Source: Roseiarcus sp963807735
GTDB taxonomy: Bacteria; Pseudomonadota; Alphaproteobacteria; Rhizobiales; Beijerinckiaceae
Length of the DNA stretch: 64,000 nt
Assembly: GCA_963807735.1 (NCBI GenBank)
Contig: CAWEDI010000034.1
Location: forward strand, 44,826 to 108,825
Direction: 5' to 3'
Part shown: one piece after another, positions 25,896 through 33,363 of the stretch
How positions within the stretch are numbered: position 1 is the first letter of the stretch
Layout of the letters: the number at the start of each line of letters is the position of its first letter
The notes under the pieces: generated by a model
Seen by the model: the letters and a program-made list of their open reading frames with translations, nothing else
Told to the model about the DNA's origin: nothing
Database searches by the model: none
Translations under genes and position numbers: made by a program

Positions 25896-26125
25896 CGACG
25901 TCCTCCCGCTTGTTTGGCAGGCCGGACGAGCGTTTCGCCGACCGCGGCGCGAGGCTGCTACGGCTTTGGGGCGTTTCCACGCCGCCCGGCTCGGCTTTGC
26001 CGCGAAGACCGAGCTTTGCACGCCAATTTGATCGCAAGTCCCGCGTCCGGCTCGACGGCGCGAAAACTTGTGACTCCCCCGCTGCGGTCGGGCATGGTGG
26101 CGCCGCTGCAACCCGAGCTTTGCCG

Positions 26126-26608
26126 ATGACCGCCCTCACCCATATCGCCGCCTCCGGCGAAGCGCGCATGGTCGATGTGTCAGGAAAACCCGACGTCGAC
26201 CGCGTCGCCGTGGCCGAAGGCCAAGTCGCGATGCAGCCGGGCACGCTGGCGCTGATCCGCGCCGGCGACATGAAGAAGGGCGACGTGCTCGGCGCGGCGC
26301 GCATCGCCGGCATCATGGCGGCGAAGCGCACGCATGAGCTAATTCCGCTCTGCCATCCGCTCGCGCTGACCGGCGTCGAAGTCGAGATCGAGCCGGACGA
26401 GGCGCTGCCCGGGCTGCGGGTGCGGGCGCGTACCCGCGTCAAGGGCGCGACCGGCGTCGAAATGGAGGCGCTGACCGCCGTCAGCGTCGCCTGTCTGACG
26501 ATTTACGACATGGCGAAAGCCGTCGATCGCGGCATGCGGATCGAAGGCGTGCGGCTGATCGAGAAGCTCGGCGGCAAATCGGGACACTGGCGCGCGGGGG
26601 AGCCATGA
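26126..26608 (+). CDS. moaC: Cyclic pyranopterin monophosphate synthase
   Basis: MoaC converts 3',8-cyclo-GTP to cyclic pyranopterin monophosphate, an early step of molybdenum cofactor synthesis in the cytosol. The 160-residue product has all family marks: MVDVSGKPDV, KGDVLGAARIAGIMAAKRT, ELIPLCHPLAL, the TRVKGATGVEMEALTAVSVA loop and TIYDMAKAVD. I use the ATG at 26126, matching the conserved N-terminus. It overlaps moeA by four bases (ATGA), so the two are translationally coupled. Confidence 0.97.
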   Translation: MTALTHIAASGEARMVDVSGKPDVDRVAVAEGQVAMQPGTLALIRAGDMKKGDVLGAARIAGIMAAKRTHELIPLCHPLALTGVEVEIEPDEALPGLRVRARTRVKGATGVEMEALTAVSVACLTIYDMAKAVDRGMRIEGVRLIEKLGGKSGHWRAGEP

Positions 26609-27831
26609 AGGAGCCGATGTTAAGCGTCGAGGAAGCGCTCGCGCGGGTGTTGGCGGCCGCCATGCCGGTCGAGACGGAGGAGGTCGCGCTGATGGAGGCG
26701 TTCGGTCGAACGCTGGCCGAGCCGATCGCCGCCGGCCGCACGCAGCCGCCATTCGCCAATTCGGCGATGGACGGCTACGCGCTGCGCGCCGCCGACGCCG
26801 CCGCCCCCGGCGCGCGACTGCGCGTCATCGGCGAATCCGCGGCGGGCCGCGGCTTCGCCGGCGCGATCGGCGACGGCGAGGCGACGCGCATCTTCACCGG
26901 CGCTCCCCTGCCCTTCGGCGCCGACGCTATTGCGTTGCAAGAAGACGCGCGGCGCGACGGCGAGTTCGTGATCCTCGACGCGCCCGCGAGCCACGGCGAC
27001 CACGTGCGCAACGTCGGGCTCGATTTTCGCGAGGGCGACGCGCTGCTGGCGGCGGGTCGGCGGCTTTCGCCGCGCGACGTCGCGCTGATCGCGGCGGCGA
27101 ACCGGCCGACGGCGCGCGTCCGGCGCAAGCCGCGCGTCGCCATTCTCGCCACCGGCGACGAGTTGCGCTCGCCCGGCGAGTCCTTGGGGCCCGGGCAGAT
27201 CGTCGCCTCCAACAATTTCTTCGTCGCGGGGCTCGCCGAAGCGGAAGGGGCGCAGGCTATCGACCTCGGCATCGCCGCCGACCGCCCGGAAGCGCTCGCC
27301 GAACGCATCGCGGCGGCGCGAGAAGCTCGGGCGGATGTGCTGGTGACCCTCGGCGGCGCCTCGGTCGGCGATTACGATCTGGTGCAGAAGGCGCTGACCG
27401 ACGCAGGCATGGCGCTCGGCTTCTGGCGCATCGCCATGCGGCCCGGCAAGCCGCTGATGTTCGGCCGCATCGGCGCCATGCTCGCCTTGGGGCTGCCCGG
27501 CAATCCGACGTCCTCGGCAGTCTGCTCGCTGTTGTTCCTTCGCCCGCTGTTGCGCGCGCTGGTCGGCGATCCCCGCGCCGGCGCCGATTTGAGCGAACCG
27601 GCGCGGCTCGCGGTCGACCTGCCCGCCAACGGCGTCCGCCAGGATTACATGCGCGCCCTCATCGCGCGCGACGACGGCGGTTGGACCGTCGCCCCGGCCG
27701 CCAATCAGGATTCCTCGCTCGTGCGCACGCTCGCCGAGGCGCAGGGCCTGATCGTCCGGGCGCCGCACGCGCCGCCGGCGCGCGCGGGCGAGACGTGCCG
27801 CATTCTGCGCTTCGGCCCGCTCGGCGCCTGA
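26605..27831 (+). CDS. moeA: Molybdopterin molybdenumtransferase
   Basis: MoeA inserts molybdate into adenylylated molybdopterin. The 408-residue protein has the expected regions: PPFANSAMDGYALRA near residue 50, IFTGAPLPFGADAI near residue 90, ATGDELRSPGE, TLGGASVGDYD, and MRPGKPLMFGRIG with LGLPGNPTS. Its start codon overlaps the moaC stop. The cofactor would be used by enzymes such as the molybdopterin oxidoreductase at 33364-35466. Confidence 0.96.
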   Translation: MKEPMLSVEEALARVLAAAMPVETEEVALMEAFGRTLAEPIAAGRTQPPFANSAMDGYALRAADAAAPGARLRVIGESAAGRGFAGAIGDGEATRIFTGAPLPFGADAIALQEDARRDGEFVILDAPASHGDHVRNVGLDFREGDALLAAGRRLSPRDVALIAAANRPTARVRRKPRVAILATGDELRSPGESLGPGQIVASNNFFVAGLAEAEGAQAIDLGIAADRPEALAERIAAAREARADVLVTLGGASVGDYDLVQKALTDAGMALGFWRIAMRPGKPLMFGRIGAMLALGLPGNPTSSAVCSLLFLRPLLRALVGDPRAGADLSEPARLAVDLPANGVRQDYMRALIARDDGGWTVAPAANQDSSLVRTLAEAQGLIVRAPHAPPARAGETCRILRFGPLGA

Positions 27832-27837
27832 ACCCAG

Positions 27838-28623
27838 TCAGACGGCGAGCAACGACCGGCGGAAGAATTCGACGGTCGCGGCGCGCGCCGCACGGCCGGC
27901 TTCGGCGTTCGGCGTGAACGCCACCTCGCCGCCGCGACCCTGGTGGGCCAGCGGGTCGGTGACGATCTTTGCGGCCTCCTCGACCTGATCGAAGCCGTGG
28001 GTCGCGTCGGGATAGACGATCGCGCGCAAGGAGGCGCGGTCCGCCGAATCGAGCGAATCGATCAAAGTCTGCGCGGCGTCCGGCGCGTCGTAATCGTCGG
28101 CCGCGCCGCATTGCAGGAGGATCGGCGCGCCGGTGAGATCGCGAAACTCGTAGCCGGGAACGTTGTTATACAGCCAGCAGACGGGATAGAGCGGCGCATG
28201 CGCGGCGAATCGCTCGCCGTTGCGCAAATATCGCCGGGCCACCGCGCGAGTGGCGCTCAGCATCGACAGCACGCCGCCCCAGGAAAAGCCCATCACGCCG
28301 ATTCGCAAGGCGTCGAACTCGGGCCGCGTCGTCAGGTAGCGGAACGCTCCGAAGACGTCCGGCAAGGTGTCGGCGACGCTTTTGGGACGGTCGAGACCGC
28401 CTCGCAAGCCGCGCGGCGTCCACATGTCGAGTTCAAGGCTCGACAGGCCCGCCTCGGCCAAGGCGTCGGCGTAGCTGCGTCCCCGACTGTCCGGGCCCGA
28501 GGAGCCATGCGCGATGACCACCGCGGGCGCCCGCGCCACGCCCGCCGCGAAACGCAGGCGGCCCTGCCCGCGAATCGGGGCGACGGCGCCCTCCAGCGGA
28601 AATTCGATCGATTCCATGCGCAT
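27838..28623 (-). CDS. Dienelactone-hydrolase-family alpha/beta hydrolase
   Basis: The 261-residue cytosolic hydrolase has the alpha/beta fold: VVIAHGSSGPD supplies the oxyanion region, MGFSWGGVLSM the nucleophile Ser near residue 115, CGAADDYDAPD the acid, and DATHGFD the catalytic His near residue 210. Dienelactone hydrolase itself has Cys at the nucleophile position; here it is Ser, so a general esterase role is likelier. It is convergent with moeA (six-base gap). An ATG two codons later is an equal start candidate. Confidence 0.85.
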   Translation of the reverse strand: MRMESIEFPLEGAVAPIRGQGRLRFAAGVARAPAVVIAHGSSGPDSRGRSYADALAEAGLSSLELDMWTPRGLRGGLDRPKSVADTLPDVFGAFRYLTTRPEFDALRIGVMGFSWGGVLSMLSATRAVARRYLRNGERFAAHAPLYPVCWLYNNVPGYEFRDLTGAPILLQCGAADDYDAPDAAQTLIDSLDSADRASLRAIVYPDATHGFDQVEEAAKIVTDPLAHQGRGGEVAFTPNAEAGRAARAATVEFFRRSLLAV

Positions 28624-28691
28624 GTTCGCGCCCTCCGTCCGCCCATGTTAGGAGAAATTCCTCACGCCTTGCTGAACAGCGAGAGAACCCC

Positions 28692-29985
28692 ATGCGCGCG
28701 GATATGCGACCTCTGGTGGGCGCCAAGCGCCTGTTCGCCGATCCCCGCGCGCGCTCCATCGCCGACCTCTATGTCTGGACGATGGAGGCGGGCCTCCACG
28801 GCGCGACGGCCGCCGAGCTGTTCGACGGCTATTGCCGGCGGCTCGTGGAGACGGGCGTCGCCCTGCTGCGAGGCCATGTCTCGACGCAGACCCTGCATCC
28901 GCAGTGGACCGGCTACGGCTACACTTGGCATCGCCGCCTCAACACAGTGCGCGAGCAGCAGTTTGCCCGCGTCGAAGCGCCCTCTTCGGAGTGGCTCCGT
29001 AGCCCGTTCTTCCACCTGATCGAGCGCGCCCGCGCCGGCGAGGCGACGCCGTCGATTCGGCGACGCCTGGCGCAGGGGCCAGACCACCGCGACTTTCCCG
29101 CGCTTGTCGAATTTCACGAGGCCGGCGCGACCGACTATTTTGCGATCGTCTACACATTCGGCGTCAACGGCGATCCCGCGCACGGCATGGGCGTCGTCCT
29201 GTCCTTCGCCGCCGACGGCTCGGAGGGTTTCGCCGACACGGACATCATGCTGATGGAGGCGACGTTGCCCGGCCTTGCGCTCGGACTGAAGGCGCACGCG
29301 GGCTATGACATAGCCTCCAGTCTGCTGCGCACTTATCTCGGCGAGGACGCCGGGCGGCGCGTGCATTCGGGCGCGGTGATTCGCGGCACCACCGACAGCC
29401 TGCGCGCCGTGATCTGGTACGCCGACTTGAAGGAGTTCACCACGGTCAGCGACCATTGGCCCGGACCCGCGATCATCGATATGCTCGACGACGCCTTCGA
29501 GGCGTTGGCGGCGCCGCTGCGGGCGCGCGGCGGGCAAGTGCTCAAATTCATCGGCGACGCCATGCTCGCCATTTTCGCGATCAACCAAGAGCCCGAGGCG
29601 GCGGTGTGTCGACGCGCTCTCGACGCCGCAGAGGAAGCTCTGCTTTCCCTTGCGGCTGACAACAAGCGGCGCGGCGCCATAGACAAACCCGTCGTCGACG
29701 CCGACATCGCCTTGCATGTGGGGGAAATTCTCTACGGAAACGTGGGCGCGGCGGATCGCCTCGACTTCACCGTCATCGGGCCGGCGGTCAACGAAGCGGC
29801 GCGCATCGAGAAACTCTGCGAACTCGTTCGGCCGCAATCTTCTGGCGTCCGAGCGTTTTGCGCGCGCCGCCAATCTCTGCGGCGGTCGCCTCGCGCCTCT
29901 GGGATCGCGGCTTTTGCGAGGGGTCGCGACGCCGCAGACGCTATACGGCGTCGTCGATGATGACGAGCCGGCTATTGTCCCCTGA
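28692..29985 (+). pseudogene. Class III adenylate/guanylate cyclase, frameshifted near the end
   Basis: The frame from the ATG at 28692 encodes an N-terminal sensor region (to about residue 230) and a class III cyclase domain with YADLKEFTTVSDHW near 242, GDAMLAIF near 288 and VIGPAVNEAARIE. It would make cAMP or cGMP in the cytosol. Near 29826-29836 the conserved ending moves to another frame: GRNLLASERFARAA, LAPLGSRLLRGV and TPQTLYGVVDD follow to a stop at 29985. In the original frame translation runs on to 29960 with an Arg-rich nonsense tail. One extra base explains this. The catalytic core is upstream of the break, so partial activity is possible; a sequencing error is the alternative. 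Confidence 0.8.
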
Positions 29986-30006
29986 GCTGTCGACGCGCCC
30001 CCGCGT

Positions 30007-30438
30007 TCAGCGCGCGGCTTTCGCGGCTCCGCGCGAAGACTTGCCTTTGCGCGACTTTCCAAACCCGCTCGCCTTCGCCAGCGCCGAGCGCCGCGCCGCG
30101 AATGAGGCGGCCACCATCGGATAGTCCGGCGGCAAACGCCACTTCTGGCGATAGCCCTCGGGGGTAAGCCCGAGCTTGGCGAGGTGGAAGCGTAAGGTGC
30201 GGTATTTCTTGCCGTTCTCCAGGCTTATCAGAAAGTCGGAGGTCACGGAATCCCGGATCATCGCCGGCGTCGCCACCGGCTGTGGCGTGGGCGGCGCGGC
30301 GGGGACGGTGGCGAGCCGCGAGAATGTCGCGTGCACGGACTCCACGAGCATTTTCAGCTCGCTTGCGGGGATGGCGTTGTTCGCGACGAAGGCTTTCACA
30401 ACGTCTGCGGTCAACTCGGTGATATTTGCGTCGTTCAA
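30007..30438 (-). CDS. MucR/Ros-family transcriptional regulator lacking zinc ligands
   Basis: The 143-residue protein has the MucR layout: an N-terminal helical oligomerisation region (ITELTADVVKAFVANN), a linker rich in Pro/Ala, then the DNA-binding core SDFLISLENGKKYRTLRFHL and TPEGYRQKWRLPPDYPMVA. In Ros the zinc site is Cys-x2-Cys-x9-His-x-His. Here both Cys positions are Ser and Asn, the last His is absent, and the whole protein has no cysteine. Zinc-independent relatives are known in Mesorhizobium, so it may still bind AT-rich DNA. The basic Lys/Arg tail is longer than usual. It is convergent with the cyclase gene. Confidence 0.88.
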   Translation of the reverse strand: MNDANITELTADVVKAFVANNAIPASELKMLVESVHATFSRLATVPAAPPTPQPVATPAMIRDSVTSDFLISLENGKKYRTLRFHLAKLGLTPEGYRQKWRLPPDYPMVAASFAARRSALAKASGFGKSRKGKSSRGAAKAAR

Positions 30439-31008
30439 AGCGCCCTCTGGTGTCTACGGTCTCAGGTTGATTCCCACCCACGCCCGGCGGCCTCAACCGG
30501 CGTAGATCGCGGCAATATGCATTGCGATTTTGCGTTTCCCGGCGAACCTGGCGGTGCAGCAGTTCGCAGTCGACTTGTGATGTTCTTGCCAGCGCAACGG
30601 AAGTCTAGTCGCGAAAAATCTCAATGTCGAGCCATCGATTCCGACATTCCGTAAAGGCGGCGATCAAATATGTGCTGAAAATGCGTAATTAAACATAATC
30701 AGTACGGTTAATACCGTCGCTTATCCCGATTACGAATCGTAAATTTGCGAATCTAGCAATACCATGTATTCGCCTTCCGGAGGTTGCAAGCATCGATGCA
30801 AAGCGAACAGTGAATTTGCCACCTTACCCAGCAATCGCACAGCAAAACTATTACAAAATGTGACGGGGGGTCGATGAGGGCTCAACATTCGCCCCGCCTC
30901 ACGCACAAGCTGGACGTGTGTCAGACCGCGCAGCTCGCCCTGAAGGTGCGGAAGATAGCGCCCGCGCCCCAACTCAGGGCCGCGATGCTGATTCGCAAAC
31001 CCTCAAAA
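30439..31008. other. Long AT-enriched spacer without a supported gene
   Basis: These 570 bp between the mucR-like start and the hflX stop are visibly richer in A/T than the flanks, especially 30640-30860. The spacer must contain the mucR-like promoter. Short open frames exist on both strands, including a minus-strand frame ending in QPPEGEYMVLLDSQIYDS, but none has a clear ribosome site or family. Runs such as TTAAACATAATCAGTACGGTTAATACC could be regulator-binding or relic DNA. I assign nothing. Confidence 0.5.
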
Positions 31009-32340
31009 TCACGCAAATCGGCGCCGGATACGCGCCATGGCCTCCGGCGCGGCGCGAATTGTCATGTGCACCCGACCGTTTGGATCGTCGCGGCGGGTCA
31101 TCACTTCCGCGTGTTCATAGAGCCAGCTCACCGACCGGCCGTCGGCGCCGTCGATATCGAGCTCCACCGTCGGACGCCCGCGCGCCAGTCGCGCCTCGAT
31201 CGCCTCCATCAGGCTCTCGACGCCCTCGCCGGTCCGCGCGGAGACCGCGACCGTCTCGCCGGCGGTCATCCGCAGCTCGGCGCGATGCGCCTCGTCCAGC
31301 CGGTCGACCTTGTTCCACACCTCGATGAGTTTCTCATCGGCGCGATCGACCCCAAGGTCCGCCAGGATCGCCTCGACGTCTTCGCCCTGCGCCTCGGCAT
31401 CGACATGCGAGATGTCGCGCACGTGCAGAATCACGTCGGCGGCGAGCACCTCTTCCAGCGTTGCGCGGAACGCCGAGATCAGCATCGTCGGCAGGTCAGA
31501 GATGAAACCGACGGTGTCGGACAGGATCGCCGTCCCGCCATGCGGCAGGCGGATGGCGCGCATCGTCGGATCGAGCGTGGCGAACAGCATGTCGGCCGCC
31601 ATCACGTCGGCGCGAGTGAGGCGATTGAACAGCGTCGACTTGCCGGCGTTGGTGTAGCCGACCAGCGCGACGATCGGAAACGGGACCTGTTTGCGGCTCT
31701 CGCGATGCAAGGCGCGGGTCTTCTTCACCTGCTCCAGATCGCGCTTGATCTTGATGATCCGCTCCTGGATCAGCCGGCGGTCGGTCTCGATCTGGGTTTC
31801 GCCGGGGCCGCCGAGAAAGCCGAAGCCGCCGCGCTGGCGCTCCAGGTGCGTCCACGACCTGACGAGGCGCGACTTCTGATAGTCGAGATGGGCGAGCTCC
31901 ACTTGCAACGAGCCCTCGGCGGTGCGGGCGCGGCGGCCGAAAATCTCGAGAATGAGCCCCGTGCGGTCGATCACTTTGGCGGCGAACGCCTTCTCCAGGT
32001 TGCGCTGCTGCACCGGCGACAACGCGCAATCCATCACGACGAGCGCAATCTCCTCATCCTTCGCCCGCGCGGCGAGCTCCTCGACCTTGCCCTCGCCGAG
32101 AAAGGTCGAAGGCCGAATTTCGGCGAGTGTTACGATTTGCGAGCCGACCACGGCGAGATCGATGGCCGCCGCGAGACCCACCGCCTCCTCGCACCGCGCC
32201 TCGGGCGAACGCGTGGCTCCCCCGTCGCCACGAACATTTACGTAGGGGCAAACGACGAGCGTTCTCGTGTGGGCGGCGACCGTCTGTTCGCGACGGCCGA
32301 CGCCGGAATCGAAACCGTTAGGGCTCTTTGTATCCGTCAA
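31009..32340 (-). CDS. hflX: GTPase HflX
   Basis: The 443-residue ribosome-associated GTPase has the HflX N-terminal domain (PSTFLGEGKVEELAARA, SPVQQRNLEKAF, LVRSWTHLERQRGGFGFLGG) and a G domain: G1 GYTNAGKSTLFN near residue 228, G3 DTVGFISDLP, and G4 NKVD. It helps to rescue or split stalled ribosomes. The start is a TTG overlapping the hfq TGA (TTGA at 32340-32337), so translation is coupled. The hfq-hflX order is the standard one in Proteobacteria. Confidence 0.96.
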   Translation of the reverse strand: MTDTKSPNGFDSGVGRREQTVAAHTRTLVVCPYVNVRGDGGATRSPEARCEEAVGLAAAIDLAVVGSQIVTLAEIRPSTFLGEGKVEELAARAKDEEIALVVMDCALSPVQQRNLEKAFAAKVIDRTGLILEIFGRRARTAEGSLQVELAHLDYQKSRLVRSWTHLERQRGGFGFLGGPGETQIETDRRLIQERIIKIKRDLEQVKKTRALHRESRKQVPFPIVALVGYTNAGKSTLFNRLTRADVMAADMLFATLDPTMRAIRLPHGGTAILSDTVGFISDLPTMLISAFRATLEEVLAADVILHVRDISHVDAEAQGEDVEAILADLGVDRADEKLIEVWNKVDRLDEAHRAELRMTAGETVAVSARTGEGVESLMEAIEARLARGRPTVELDIDGADGRSVSWLYEHAEVMTRRDDPNGRVHMTIRAAPEAMARIRRRFA

Positions 32341-32588
32341 TGATGTTCGCCGTCGTCAACCGCCTCCAGCATCTGGATGGGAGCGGCGGGCATGATGGTG
32401 GAGATGGCGTGCTTATAGACAAGCTGCGAATGACCGTCGCGCCGCAACAACACGCAAAAATTGTCGAACCACGTGACGAACCCCTGCAACTTCACGCCGT
32501 TGACGAGAAAGATCGTGACCGACGTCTTGCTCTTGCGCACATGATTGAGGAACGTGTCCTGCAAGTTCTGCGCTTTTTCCGAGGCCAT
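32337..32588 (-). CDS. hfq: RNA chaperone Hfq
   Basis: The 83-residue Sm-like protein forms a hexamer that pairs small RNAs with mRNAs. Sm1 is visible as LQDTFLNHVRKSKTSVTIFL, with LQGFVTWFDNFCVLLRRDG, and Sm2 contains LVYKHAISTIMP, which holds the YKHA motif. I use the ATG at 32588 (MASEKAQNLQ), conserved in Alphaproteobacteria; the longer frame to 32645 is not. Length and the short acidic tail (VDDGEHH) are typical of this class. It leads the hfq-hflX unit. Confidence 0.97.
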   Translation of the reverse strand: MASEKAQNLQDTFLNHVRKSKTSVTIFLVNGVKLQGFVTWFDNFCVLLRRDGHSQLVYKHAISTIMPAAPIQMLEAVDDGEHH

Positions 32589-32713
32589 GGTTGATCCCAT
32601 TGATGTTGGGCCGTGAGTACGGCCGTCAGGCGGCCGCCCATGCAAGATATGGGGAGGCCGCCGGTCCTATACCACGGCCCTTGCGCGGCGCCATTGCGAC
32701 TTTCGGCGCCGCA

Positions 32714-33226
32714 TCAATTCACTGCAACGCTCTGCGGCCGAAGCCCGCGCGACCAACTGCCGTCGAAATCGCGTTCAAAGCTTTCGATGGCGCGCGCGTC
32801 GTCGGTGGTTAACAGGTCATTGTCCTGCTCGGAAAGGCCGGAGCGCGAAAAATTGCCGGAGCCGGTGCGCAGCCGCGCCCGATCCACGGCATAGGCTTTC
32901 ATGTGCATCAGCACGCCCGACGGCTTCAGCCGCGCGGACACGCCGGGCCTGTCGAGCAGTGCGGCGACCGCCTCGGCATGGCGGCGAAACTCGCCGCGAT
33001 CGAGATAGAGCCGCACCGCGACGCCGCGATCGGCGGCGTCGCCGAGCGCCTCGATCACCGCCGGATCGGAAAGCACATAGGCGGCCATGTCGATCGACGT
33101 CTCCGCGGCGCCGAGGAGGTCGACATCGATCGTCTCCAGGTTCTCGGTGGGCGCATAGTGGATTTCGACCGTCGCGGCCTTGGCGACGCTGATGAACGCG
33201 AGGAGGACGAGGAGCGGCAGACGCAA
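32714..33226 (-). CDS. Secreted single-domain phospholipase D-like nuclease
   Basis: The product starting at the TTG at 33226 has 170 residues with a signal peptide (RLPLLVLLAFISVAKA). One PLD domain follows, with the HKD motif HMKAYAVDRARLRTGSGNFS. Such single-domain enzymes (Nuc type) dimerise to form the active site and hydrolyse DNA or other phosphodiesters in the periplasm. The start is chosen for the signal peptide. The open frame runs much further upstream, but that part is Arg-rich shadow sequence over the next gene. It is divergent from the molybdoenzyme gene. Confidence 0.85.
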   Translation of the reverse strand: MRLPLLVLLAFISVAKAATVEIHYAPTENLETIDVDLLGAAETSIDMAAYVLSDPAVIEALGDAADRGVAVRLYLDRGEFRRHAEAVAALLDRPGVSARLKPSGVLMHMKAYAVDRARLRTGSGNFSRSGLSEQDNDLLTTDDARAIESFERDFDGSWSRGLRPQSVAVN

Positions 33227-33363
33227 GGATCGGTTCTCGGGAGGGACCGCAGCGAGAACAGAACGCGAAACAGCTTGCCGGGCGCTTAACGGCGCAGGCT
33301 TGCGCGAGACTTGCGAGGCTCGGCGAACCCGTTCATGCTTCCGACGGCTTTCAGGAGCTTGCG

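Noticed and set aside
30730..30972. An 80-codon minus-strand frame in the AT-rich spacer.
   Set aside because: It has no ribosome site and no recognisable domain, and it spans a composition boundary; it is insufficient for a gene call.
32645..32713. A possible longer hfq start upstream of 32588.
   Set aside because: The conserved protein begins MASEKAQNLQ, and the extra codons are not conserved in the family.
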